From NCBI GenBank assembly GCA_022457065.1, contig JAJGBQ010000001.1:4278001-4342000 (forward strand): 64,000 nt of DNA, in the 5' to 3' direction. The stretch comes from Curvularia sp. ZM96. Taxonomy: Eukaryota > Ascomycota > Dothideomycetes > Pleosporales > Pleosporaceae. The position numbers and the translations under genes were made by a program. The notes under the pieces are model-generated. The model was not told the origin of the DNA, made no database searches, and worked only from the letters and a program-made list of their open reading frames with translations. Numbering within the stretch: the first letter of the stretch is position 1; every line of letters starts with the position of its first letter. Below are positions 10,105-20,298 of the stretch, in pieces.

Positions 10105-11196
10105 TTACCCCGACTGTGGCACACTTGGCGTCGTCGGGCTAGCCAATCCAGCCTGACTCTTCCTTCTGTCCTTCTTCTTCTTCGACCCAGGCGCAACGCT
10201 ATTCTTCCTGCTATGTCCTTCTGCCGCTCCTGGAGTCGCTACTCCCTTTGGTGTGGCTACAGCCGAAGGGGCCACGCTGGGTGTTGCGGTGTCGATTTTC
10301 AGCGCCATAGTATTAGTAGTATTGGTTGGTGCAGGTTGAGCCGTTTGCGCCGCCGCCTGCTGCTCCTGCGCCTTGTTTCTTGCATGAACAGCCGTTTTTG
10401 TGCCTTCAAAGACAAAAGCGCCCGGTTCGCCCTTGAGTGGATTCTCGTCCATGTACTCGTCGCCGTAGGCGTTTGTGAGGTTAAGCGAGTGCAGGAAGAG
10501 GGCGTCGGAGAAGTCGGTAGCTGAGGCTGTTACTTCCGCAGCTTGTGCTGCTGCTGCTCCTGTTCCTTGTGACTGCGAGCCAGGCACGTCTTGGTCTACT
10601 GGTGCTAGTGTCGGGCTGCCGATTCGGCTGGCAGAAGTTGCTGCTTTTGTGGTTTCGTACGAGGGAGGGAAGTACGAGTAGCCGGTTGCAGGGGTCCAGT
10701 GTGTCATATTCTTGGAAATCTCGGCCATTTGTTGCATGCGTGTTGATACGGTAAGCATTCTGCTCTGCACGATGTCCAGCAAGCTCGGCGCCATGAGCAT
10801 CTTCGTCCCATGCGTATACCAATTACCCTCCACAAAAGTCTCGATTCGCTCCTTGTCATTCTCTGTAATCCGGACTTTATGCTGGCGCTGCAGAAGCCAT
10901 GGATGGCCTTCACCCTGCCCTTCGCCCGCAATAACGTACTGTGTTCCTTCTGGCTGGCCATCGAGTCTTTGTTGCCAAAGCTTCGGGTCGTTCATAATCT
11001 TCTCGGCAAAAACTGGATCATTTTGCCGTAAGTTGAGATAGACGTCGATGTTGATACATTCAGAATCGAACCAGGGCGACGAGGTAAAGTACCAGAAGAG
11101 GTTGTTTCCGGCGTGTAGGTCAGGAGTGGGCAGGCCGCCAATCAGCTGGGGCTGATCAAACTCCTGCTCATCTGGAGGTGGAAGTGGCGGAGGCAT
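10105..11196 (-). CDS. med6: Mediator complex subunit 6
   Basis: Predicted 363-residue nuclear protein of the Mediator head module, which bridges transcription factors and RNA polymerase II. The MED6 domain occupies roughly the first 150 residues and includes LFWYFTSSPWFD, a SECINIDVYLNLRQNDPVF-like helix and YVIAGEGQGEGHPWLLQRQ, followed by a conserved segment ending in a LLDIVQSRML helix. The rest is Ala/Thr/Pro-rich and ends with a basic KKKKDRRKS patch and a Ser/Pro tail. I chose the Met at 11194-11196 (MPPPLPPPDE) over one 21 codons upstream, because the upstream extension is not family-like and lies close to the divergent promoter. No intron is needed. It is divergently transcribed from the MMTAG2-like gene, with 195 bp between start codons. 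Confidence 0.88.
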   Translation of the reverse strand: MPPPLPPPDEQEFDQPQLIGGLPTPDLHAGNNLFWYFTSSPWFDSECINIDVYLNLRQNDPVFAEKIMNDPKLWQQRLDGQPEGTQYVIAGEGQGEGHPWLLQRQHKVRITENDKERIETFVEGNWYTHGTKMLMAPSLLDIVQSRMLTVSTRMQQMAEISKNMTHWTPATGYSYFPPSYETTKAATSASRIGSPTLAPVDQDVPGSQSQGTGAAAAQAAEVTASATDFSDALFLHSLNLTNAYGDEYMDENPLKGEPGAFVFEGTKTAVHARNKAQEQQAAAQTAQPAPTNTTNTMALKIDTATPSVAPSAVATPKGVATPGAAEGHSRKNSVAPGSKKKKDRRKSQAGLASPTTPSVPQSG

Positions 11197-11391
11197 TTTG
11201 GCGATGCTAAATGGAAACGAGCGCGGTAGGTTATGGGTTGAGTGTGTGTAGGAGCGCACTTCTTTGAAGCTGGACCGCGGTCGCGTGGGGAAGAGCTAGG
11301 AAGCTCGGGCCTCTCACCTCCGCGTTGCCCGCAACTTTCATGATTGAAGTCTCGTTCCCAACTTTAACCATTCTCAACACCTGACATCATC
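11197..11391. promoter_or_regulatory. Bidirectional promoter MED6 / MMTAG2-like
   Basis: Only 195 bp separate two divergent start codons. A perfect 10-bp palindrome GACCGCGGTC lies at 11273-11282, close to the centre. It is a candidate shared transcription-factor site; no factor is assigned. Confidence 0.45.
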
Positions 11392-12171
11392 ATGGATCTC
11401 GTTCAAACTGTGCGCAAGCAAGGCAGTCGGTAAGACAAACAAAATCTCATATCATTTGGATTCAGCTAACCATCGCTCAGAGGCGGTCGCGGCGACTTCA
11501 AATGGGAAGATGTCAAGAACGATGCGCAACGCGAAAACTACCTGGGCCACTCGGTCATGGCGCCAGTAGGACGCTGGCAACAAGGGAAAGATCTGAGCTG
11601 GTACGCAAAAGGCGACGCCGATTCGAAAGAGGCTGAAGCGGCGCGTCTCAGAGAAGAGAAGCGCAAACTGAAAGAGGCAGAGGAAGACGCGATGCTTGCC
11701 GCCATGGGCCTCCCAGTGCCAGTGCGGAACAATGCAAACCTAACGCCGCTTGGAGAAAAAGCGCATGAAGCTGATGTCAAGGACAAGTTAGAGGAAAAGG
11801 TTAAGGATGGCGAGGATGAGGACCGGGCAAAGAGTAAGGAGAAGAAGGAGCGTTCTAGAAGACATCGGGACGAGGATGGAGAGCGGAGGAGACGCCATCG
11901 GACACGAAGTCGTTCGCGAGACCGAGACCGACGCCATAGACATCGAGACCGTTCACGCTCGCGCGACAGGCGGAGAGACGAGGAACGAGGCGACCGACGG
12001 AGGCACCGATCAAGGAGCCGCGAACACAAGCGACGAGAAGACCGTCCTGAACGTAGACGCGAACATGGCACAGATGACAGGCGATCAAGGTCGCGCTCGA
12101 GGGATCGCAGACGTCACAGAGAGACTCGGAGCAGGTCGCCATACGAGAGAAGCGAAAGACGGCGAGATTGA
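11392..12171 (+). CDS. MMTAG2-like (kinase phosphorylation domain) SR-type protein
   Basis: Two exons, 11392-11429 and 11481-12171, encode 242 residues. The 51-nt intron (gtaaga...ctcag) splits the codon for Arg13. The N-terminal domain matches the multiple-myeloma-tumour-associated-protein-2 family: RGGRGDFKWEDVK, then QRENYLGHSVMAPVGRWQ and GKDLSWYAK. A charged helix (EAEAARLREEKRKLKEAEED) contains the DAMLAAMGLPVP segment. The C-terminal half is an RS/RD-rich, highly basic tail, typical of nuclear splicing-associated proteins. The human homologue is nucleolar/nuclear, but the molecular role is poorly defined. The short first exon was found from the family's GGxRGG motif and the splice signals. 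Confidence 0.85.
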
Positions 12172-12672
12172 GACACCACTTTCGTGTCAGTAAGCTTAAC
12201 GAACAATATTTGTCAATGAGTCTAGTTCTGGAACAACATTCTGACCAGCATATGTGCTGGTGGGCGTTTGCTTAGGGTCGGCCGAGAGCAGGAATAATCA
12301 TTGTATTACATTCGAACACTAGCGAGCATTTCTGACATACATTGTTCGTGACAAACCATAATGCAGTAAGCGTGAATCGAGATATCTGCGCACTCCATGC
12401 TGCACTACTCTAGCATACCCACACTACCCCACCCTTTGACTTATCCCGAGCAGTGTTCCCGATCGGCATTCTCGGCCGGCTCCCCATATTTCCCCTCATC
12501 ACAAGGAGACAATAAGATGTGCTCGTGTCTTCTATATTATAGCGTTGTTTCTTGCATGTATTTGCCTGGGTATTTTCAAACATTAGCGTTCCATATAACA
12601 CCATACACAGCTATACCCTTGCTGATCTCTACCTCGCTTAGTTTGTAAACATCCTCGCAAACTAAAACCAAC
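12172..12672. other. Intergenic, promoter side of the amidase gene
   Basis: AT-richer DNA with no coding signal. It contains the 3' end of the MMTAG2-like gene and the upstream region of the amidase gene, including a C/T-rich patch at about 12400-12500. Confidence 0.5.
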
Positions 12673-14489
12673 ATGACAACTGCACCTCCAATAGCCGACT
12701 GGCGGGAACTGGCCAAATCAAAGCGCGAGTCTTGTTTTGCCAAAATACCGAAAGACTGGCTTCTCCCTGCCTCTCAAACATCCCAATACACCGAGACCTC
12801 CAACATTTCCGTGTTGGATGTACCGCGGACATGTGGCATCTTGAGCGAGAAAGAGCTGGACCTTACGGAAAACTACGATGCTACCGATCTGGTAAGGATG
12901 ATGGCTGAGGGCCAAGTCAAGAGCGTGGAAGTGGTAACAGCGTTTTGTAAAAGGGCGGCTGTGGCACAGCAGTGTGTGAGTTGTTTGACGGAGATTATGT
13001 TCGATGAGGCCTTGGCTAGGGCAAGGGAGTGTGATGAGTATCTGCAGAAAGAGGGAAAAGTATTAGGGCCACTCCATGGGCTACCTATCAGTTTGAAGGT
13101 GCGTATGATTCACAGATAGCAAGCGTTTTGGATGCCTTTCAGCACCCGGATTTAAGTCTGCTGAAAGAGTTATGCGTACATTTTACTGAATCATCAACAG
13201 GACTCTTTCAATGTGCGAGGCGTACAAGCAACAATTGGCTATGTGTCCTTCATCGCGCACCCTCCAGCTGCCTCGAACTCAGCCTTGGTCACTGTCTTGT
13301 ACTCCCTCGGCGCCGTCTTCTATTGCAAGACCAATCTTCCCCAGGCCATGATGACAGCAGACAGTCACAACAACATCTTTGGACGGGTTTTAAACCCCAC
13401 CAAACTATCTCACACCGCTGGTGGTTCTACTGGCGGCGAAGGCGCTCTCCTCGCCATGAAAGGCAGCGTAATGGGCGTAGCAACCGACGTCGCTGGCTCG
13501 AACCGCATTCCCGCCATCTGTAACGGTGGTGCATCCCTCAAACCCACCGCAGGACGTGTGCCCTTTGCTGGCGGAGCAGCCGTTGGTCGCCTCGGCAGTC
13601 CTGGCGGAGTCCCTGTAGTTATTGGACCATGTGGCCGCTCAACCCGTGACTTCGACCTTTTCATGAAATCCGTAATCGGCACACAGCCCTGGCTCCTCGA
13701 TGAGAACAGTCTGAATGTTCCCTGGCGCACTCTCCAGCCTCCGACGAAACCTCTGCGCTTCGGCCTGATCCGAGGGTGCAAAGAACGACCCCTGCATCCA
13801 CCAGTTGCCCGCGCTCTGCACACTACGGCCATGAAGCTGAAGAGCAAAGGACACGAGATTGTGCTCTTGGATGAAAAGATTCCAGACTTGTATCAAACAG
13901 CCTTGTCGGCGTGGAAACATCTGATGCTTGACCCGCGCAAAACATCGTCACAATTCATCAACGCCAGCGGCGAGCCCCATGTGCCGTCGCTCGCGACATG
14001 CAGTTTCTCCGAACTGAAAGACTGGAAAGCGAGTCTGGATGAACTGTGGGATATGAATGTGGAGAAGGCGCGCATACTGAAGCAATACCATAAGCTCATG
14101 GTTGGGGATCGTGCAGAGGGAGGCACTGCGGATAATGGGCTCGATGCCATTCTCATGCCAGGATATCAAGCGGTGGCACCGAAACACGATACTTATGGCG
14201 TCCCGGTTTACACGGTTGTTGTCAATTTACTCAACTACCCGAGTGGCATTTTGAAGGTGGGCAAGGCTGAGAAGGAGCAAGATAAGGAGTTCTTGAAGGA
14301 GGGAGTGGTGTATGAACCTCCTTGTAAGTTTTTTTTTCTTCTCTCTTTCTTCTAAGAGTCTAGACTGACGTGACAATAGATGACCCAGAAGAGTCAGAGG
14401 GTTTACCGACGACTGTACAGATTGTGGGGAAGAGCATGATGGATGAGGAGCTAGTGGAGATAATGAAGATTGTAGAAGGCGTTTTGTAG
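12673..14489 (+). CDS. Amidase-signature family enzyme (fungal acetamidase/general amidase type)
   Basis: Three exons: 12673-13098, 13201-14323 and 14380-14489, giving 552 residues, the usual size for fungal amidases. Introns are 102 nt (gtgcgt...caacag) and 56 nt (gtaagt...aatag). The Ser-cisSer-Lys triad is visible: Lys142 in LPISLK at the exon 1 boundary, Ser218 in GGSTGGEGAL, and nucleophile Ser242 in TDVAGSNRIP. The 24-residue spacing between the serines is that of fatty-acid amide hydrolase. The nucleophile loop reads AGSNR where many relatives have GGSIR, a small deviation that could affect specificity. The enzyme should hydrolyse an amide to acid and ammonia; the natural substrate is unknown. 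No targeting signal is seen. It converges on the F-box gene with 131 bp between stops. Confidence 0.87.
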
Positions 14490-14620
14490 GCCGGAAGCAC
14501 GCTTAGCATGTAGTATTAGAATGTGAGCCTGAAAACTACAAGGGGTGGAAATATTAAAAGTTGATTGGTCTCGGATAAGTTGTAGTCTTCTACATACTGG
14601 ACGACTGTTTACAGATGGTT

Positions 14621-16228
14621 CTACGGCTGACCTAATTGACCCTCCGTAGGGGGCTCCGCCGATTGTTCAATATCCTCCTCCTCAACATACACCTCCATAT
14701 AGTCTTGAAAATCGCCTTCTTCGTCGCTACTGCCGTCTTCGTCTTCGTCTTCGTCTTCTCCCTCACCTCCTTCCTCTCCAGAACTTACTTCCAAGCCTTC
14801 TAATATACTCCAGAGTCTTGACCTCACCACTTCATCTAGTGGGCAAGAGGAGAATTGGATGTCCACATTCTTTGAGATCTTAGACTTTTTTGCTAGTTCT
14901 AAAGCTTCTATCAGACGAAGCGTTTCGTACTCATCGAACATTGGTAGATTATCAAATTTGAGAGCAAGGCTCATAGAACTAGGCTTTATGGATTTCCACA
15001 GGGCATCCATCATCCAAATATAAGATGCTATGGCATCTGTGTTGGTTGTTTGAACGATGATCTCGAAAGTCTCCAGCTGTTCAGGAAGGTACGATGAGAG
15101 ATCTTTCTCGCCCGTCTCGATGTCAAGGATAGCTTCGATGGGGACTGACAAATACTTCAGCTTAGGAAATTCAGCAAAGGAGCCTAAGACACCTGAATCT
15201 CTGTCGCTGAGATAGATTGGTGAGTCGGCAGAGCGGGAAAGGTCCAATTCCTCGAGACAATCACGGTGTTGGCGCAGTGCTTGACCTAGAAGTTTCCATG
15301 AATGCTTGGGCGAGACTGGCAATTCGTCATTTTCTGCGCCAAATGGTTCCCATGGCATCCGGTACCAAAACAAATAATCCAGAGTCTTTATTGAGGCGAT
15401 CATCTGTGTGACGGCAGCAATGCCCAGCAATCCATTCCATAGACTGAGAACTCTGACAGAGGAAGTTGAGGCTGGCACAGTCCAGTTCCTGAACGGTTCT
15501 GGTTGATCAAAACCTGTTAGAGAGAGACTGATTAGAACCGGTAGCCGGAACAAGCTGGACAACATTTCAGTTGGAAAAAAGTGGCCCGAAGATGTTCCAA
15601 CTTCAATTTGAAGATCTGTAAGCTGCATGAACCGGTTGTGATCGCCGAATGGCTCATTGACAGCTTTGTTGAACAAAGTGAAAAGTTTGTTGAGACTGTC
15701 GAGGTGTATTCGTGCAGACACTTTCGTCGGTTCCTTAGTCACGTCGAATTCCTCCATCCATGTTAGGTCTCGAATGTTGTGAGCATTTTCGAGAACACGA
15801 AGGTAAGCGTCCCCCTCCGATTCTCTCTCGAGGTTGCTCTGGAAAATATATGTACAGATCCGCAAATTCTTCGCAAGCGCCGGCTGGTGAGAAATTGCGT
15901 ATGCCTCTTTGTGATGCGACTGAGGACCACCTATATGTTCGTACAATACCGCTTCTGCAATCCGCTTGCAGCACTTGTTGGTACGACAAAGCTTAGCCAA
16001 AGCGCATTGGTCATCCCGCAGACACGTTGTGATGTTGAGAAGGATCTCTTCTGGGATACCACCAAGGCTGGCTTTCGGATATTTCGGTAACATGGCTCCT
16101 TCTAGACTTCTGCTATCGTTGCTTTGGGTCGTGCCGTGGTTGAGTTTTATGGATGCCAGGGTAGACCGTATGGATTTCTCCAGGCCCTCTTCGCTCGACA
16201 TCGAGGCTTTGCGGGTTCGCAAAGACAC
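14621..16228 (-). CDS. F-box domain protein with acidic C-terminus
   Basis: Intronless 535-residue protein. An F-box lies at about residues 54-99 (LGGIPEEILLNITTCL...LAKLCRTNKCCKRIAEAVLYEHI), which would bind Skp1 in an SCF ubiquitin ligase. The middle consists of repeated Leu-rich beta/alpha stretches such as LEELDLS and LKYLSVP, suggestive of irregular leucine-rich repeats for substrate binding. Residues from about 480 are extremely acidic, with runs of Glu/Asp. A second in-frame Met at residue 10 could be the real start. No substrate can be proposed. Such F-box/LRR proteins are numerous and variable in filamentous fungi. Confidence 0.75.
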   Translation of the reverse strand: MSLRTRKASMSSEEGLEKSIRSTLASIKLNHGTTQSNDSRSLEGAMLPKYPKASLGGIPEEILLNITTCLRDDQCALAKLCRTNKCCKRIAEAVLYEHIGGPQSHHKEAYAISHQPALAKNLRICTYIFQSNLERESEGDAYLRVLENAHNIRDLTWMEEFDVTKEPTKVSARIHLDSLNKLFTLFNKAVNEPFGDHNRFMQLTDLQIEVGTSSGHFFPTEMLSSLFRLPVLISLSLTGFDQPEPFRNWTVPASTSSVRVLSLWNGLLGIAAVTQMIASIKTLDYLFWYRMPWEPFGAENDELPVSPKHSWKLLGQALRQHRDCLEELDLSRSADSPIYLSDRDSGVLGSFAEFPKLKYLSVPIEAILDIETGEKDLSSYLPEQLETFEIIVQTTNTDAIASYIWMMDALWKSIKPSSMSLALKFDNLPMFDEYETLRLIEALELAKKSKISKNVDIQFSSCPLDEVVRSRLWSILEGLEVSSGEEGGEGEDEDEDEDGSSDEEGDFQDYMEVYVEEEDIEQSAEPPTEGQLGQP

Positions 16229-17328
16229 TAGTAGGATTGGTGAGTTTTCCAGGCAGGAGTTCGGGTATCGGAGTCATGTACAGTGGACTGGGTGCTATTT
16301 GACGATACCCGTACCAGAGTGATGGTGAAGCGATAGCAAGTGCGTAGTGGTGAGCTCACACCAAAAACTATTGAAAAGTGTCGGAATATGGACAAACAGC
16401 AAACAAAGGGTTAAAGGGCCCACTCATTGGTGATATTGTCGTTCGCCTAAAGAATTCACCGGTGCTTAGTGAGCATGACGTAAACAATGTCCTCGAAATA
16501 GCAATGGAAATCATTCTCACCTGGCCGCCTTGCATCTTACAGTGGTAATGAAGGACCAACATCGCATTTCGTCGAACGGCATGCATCCTAATCTAGAACG
16601 AAGGCTTGTGTGAAGGTTGATGGTTAACGGCGCATCCACGACGACAGAAATCAAGTCGTTTTCATTTACTCGCAGTGTTTAGTATTATTATCATCACTTG
16701 TAATAGTGACTTTATTGCCCTTTAGTGATTCACTACCCTACATTATAATCACAATTCGAACCAGTCATTTCGCCCGACTAATATTCAAGCAAGTCATGAA
16801 AAAGCTAAAAACACATCATGCAACATGACCTTTTACGCGTCAAAGACAATTTTGTTGAGAACTGGTGTATGGTGACTTCTAGCAATCATCCATGTAGTGA
16901 CGTTCAGTCCAGTTTGGCTAGGTCAGGCTACCCCTTTGGGTGATGCAAGCTGTCCATTGGACGCGTAACTGACATAGGTCCTGTCCAGTCGCGCTCCAGT
17001 TCTAGTCTCCAACTGGAACTGCGGCTCATGTTTGGCATGATTTAGTTCAGTTCAGTCCAGTCCGGTTTCTGTCGATCCGTCTTCCATCGCATAAAGTTGA
17101 CTTCCCTCGATATCTCATCTGACAATGTCTTGGATCTGGATTTTGTTACAGCACTCTTCAGGAAGCAGTTGATGTTCCGTTGCCCCAGTTTCAACCTCGC
17201 ATCAGGGTAATGGAGCTGAGGCGCAACCAGTGAAAGCAAAGTGTGATGTCGGTTACAGTGGTTCGACTGGTTTGATGTAGGGGTTTACGCGTTGTGAAGG
17301 AGACAAACACGCTCAATGCGATCGTATC
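16229..17328. other. Intergenic between two minus-strand genes
   Basis: About 1.1 kb without a supported ORF. A cluster of short direct motifs (CAGTCCAGT, CAGTTCAGTCCAGTCC) occurs at about 16900-17065, the remains of a simple repeat. The region contains the promoter of the F-box gene and the 3' end of the gene that stops at 17329. Confidence 0.5.
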
Positions 17329-19018
17329 TTACTCTGATGTCGCTACAGAATCTTTGAAGCCGTTCATGGCTGACGCTTCCTCAGTAGGCGATCTGGAACC
17401 ACATGGAGTGGCCCAGTATTCGCATTCGCTTGTCGAAGGGGAATGAAGGCTAATGTTGGGTTCCAGGAGACCGTCCGCTGCATATGATCGGAGACATAAG
17501 TCCTGTTGCTCAAACATCGCCGCTGCCTTTGGCCTTTCTGGGTGGTCTCCACTCGTCTCAGATGTCGTCGTTGGCATGGCCATATCGTTGTGAGAGTCAG
17601 CGTTTGGATCGTTAACGAGACGACCACATTCCTCATCCAGCTTGGACTGAGACTTAGCAAGTGATACGCAACTTCCACTATACTCTGCTCTTTCCTGAAC
17701 TGACATAACGGAATCATACATCGCTTCAGTGTCCAAGTCTAGCTCATGTCTCTTTTCAGATCCATAAGTTTCATCAATGGAAAATGAGGTGCTCCTTTTC
17801 TGCTTCCACCTCGCTTGTGCTGCAAAAATAGCATCAAGTGTATCGTCTGGGTTCGCGTTTGCAAAGAAATCATTATCTTGGCTTTCTTCCTTTGTTATTT
17901 CAATCAGCGCAGCTTCTTCGCGAACTAGCTGGATCCTCCTTTCCGCGTACTCTTCCTGAATCTCACTGAGCCTCGACTCAAGCGAATGTTTGGTTTCCTC
18001 CAGATCCTCGATGGCGACTGAAAGGTGCTGGCGGATCGTAGAGATCATTTCAATACTGTCATCGTCCTGTAGTAGCTTGGCGAGTGCTTCAGCATCTATG
18101 GTGAGATCTAGAGCGCTTTTCGCCAGAAGGCGGAGCCGATGGACGGCAGTGTGACGAATTTGATGGATCGAAGTCAAGAGATCTGGCAGAGATTTCTCCA
18201 CACCTCCTGGGACCCTCTGACTCAGCTTATCTTGATGCTCAAGAAGTATCTTTGGCCATTTATTCAGTTCAATCTCTTCTGCGCATTCCCACGCATTTTC
18301 CTGCACAACTTCATCTAGGTTCCTCAATGCAAAGTTGAAGCAAGCTTTCTCAAGGGTTGTTTGAACCTGAACCATGATCCGATGCTGGTACCAGAATGGC
18401 AGATGTACAGAACCAGGCGATATAGTAAGGTGTGAAGTTTGATGGGGGATTTGAGACTGAGGCTTGGTGTCCGTATTCTTAATGTCCGCTTGGCCTTTGG
18501 AAATGTTAGGCAAGACTTTTGAACTCGTGAAATTTCTTACCAGTGTTAGTCTCGTTGGTGGGCGTATTTTTCAGGTTCTGAGCGGGCGCAACGCCGCTGA
18601 TCATGGCCTTTTGTTCAGATGGTTTTGGGGCAGGAGCTGTAGCTTCTTGTTCAGATGGCTTTGAAGCAGGAGTCGTGGCTTTTTGTTCAGATGGATTTGG
18701 ATTAGGAGCCATGGCTTTATTTCCAGAAGAACTTGAAGCAGAGGCGGAGCTTATAGAGGTTTCAAAGACCTCGGGAAAGCGAGCCTTTGCTTTTATAGTT
18801 GACTCAAAAATCTGCTCTAGTATAAGAGCATGAGCTATGCTGCTAATTCGATCGATATCGTATCCTTTCTGAAGGAGATTCTTAATCTGCGGCTTTTCCT
18901 TTTGCTGCTCAAGGATCTTCTTCACTGCCTTCTTCTTTCGGAAATCATCAGAGGGACCAACGAATATTTCTCGGAGGGATAGGTATATGAGCTTGTAAAA
19001 GGCGTGGGCTTCGGCCAT
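17329..19018 (-). CDS. Uncharacterised fungal protein (HTAVHR-motif family)
   Basis: Two exons, 18541-19018 and 17329-18494, are joined by a 46-nt intron (gtaaga...ccaaag), giving 547 residues. Exon 1 encodes an N-terminal alpha-helical region (FYKLIYLSLREIF, then a basic KKKAVKKILEQQK helix) and a Pro/Ser linker with three degenerate copies of a PxPKPSEQKA-type repeat. Exon 2 begins with a linker, then a helical domain with a RHTAVHRLRLLAKSALDL segment and coiled-coil-like ETKHSLESRLSEIQEEYAERR. The C-terminus is acidic and Ser-rich. From memory, proteins with this HTAVHR signature are common in Dothideomycetes and are often mislabelled as a cytochrome c1 subunit. Nothing here resembles a haem protein (no CxxCH). 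The function is unknown. Confidence 0.65.
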
Positions 19019-20298
19019 TGGAGCTAAGTTCCAAAAGCTAGAGGAGATTGAAAAAGGTGCTATGGAGAAGCTTCAAGCTCACTTGAGTATTTCAATGTGT
19101 AAGGCAGAGGGTAACAGAAGTTGAGTCGCTTGTAGGATCCATATGTCAATCCACGGCCCTTCCCGTGCCGTCTCGGCGCATCACGCTAGCAAACTGGACA
19201 TCAGACAAACGAATCAACACGAATTTTATGCATGTGCTGGGTACTGCATGCTTATCAATGCGATCACTTGTTTTGGTGCATGGAGTGGCGCGTACATCGC
19301 CTGGTGATTGGGGGCGATGGAGCGCGCGTCTACGTATGACACGCAATGGGAGTTCTAGACTCCGGATCACGAGCAGAGTCCTGCATCTTTCACATGAATT
19401 GGCTATTAGCAACGGACGTTGTTCTTATATCGGCAAATGAAACACTAGGAAAACTGCCATAGCTAGCGACATGCTAGAGGCACAAACCAAACAAAACCTA
19501 ACTAACACAAACCGCGCTGTAGAACGCGCGAATGCTTAGTAGTGTGAGGTAGTCACACAAAGCATGGCGAACCATGTTAAAGCTAACCTTAATCCTTGAA
19601 CAGCGAAGAAATGTGGTGCTAGAAAGACGCCACAGATACTCCTTTAAACTCTCCTCTAGTGATAGACTATTGGGCAAAATATAGAGAAGCTGGACGCAGT
19701 ATCACAACACCCAACATTTGCTGAACAGCATTGCCACGCCCGACATTTGACGCAGAGCTTTATCACACGATGTATGACTCCAAAAATATCCCAAAGAAAA
19801 AGACATCATCTCCCATTGTGAGACGCGACTGGAAAAAGCAACGATAAAAGAGCGAGTCCTCAGGATCCGGCTTAGTAAAAACAGGCTCAAGTCGATTACG
19901 CGGTTAATTGATCAGTAACTGAAGCAGTAAACGCTAAAGTTTACTTTCGAAACCCAGCAGCTGTCCGTAGACATAATAACTGCATACTCCAGACACCTCG
20001 CCACGAGAGAAGAGAGGGAACGAAAGAAACAAATAAACCATAACAGAAACATATGGTGGAAAAACTTGCAAGCCAAGTGCCAGTCGAAAAAAAAGCTGCC
20101 TCACCCAACAAGTGGGGAAAGCAAGGGTATCTGACATAATATACACTTGATTCATAGAACGCCGTTTGCACCTGTGCCCTCGCAACCATCTCTTGAGGCC
20201 CCTTTGCTTATGCATATGCTCATACAGACCTAGAAACCCTTAAGTACTCCATCCTCTTAAAAAATTAATACGCACCCGGCTCAAGAGACGAGGGAGAC
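19019..20298. other. Intergenic, no gene seen
   Basis: Nearly 1.3 kb of relatively AT-rich DNA. Small ORFs (up to 93 codons) have no family features. It holds the promoter of the gene starting at 19018 and the 3' UTR of the ING gene. No repeat or RNA gene was recognised. Confidence 0.5.

Noticed and set aside
11807..12193. 128-codon + strand ORF inside the MMTAG2-like gene
   Set aside because: It is an alternative frame of the Arg/Ser-rich tail; the annotated frame carries the family domain.
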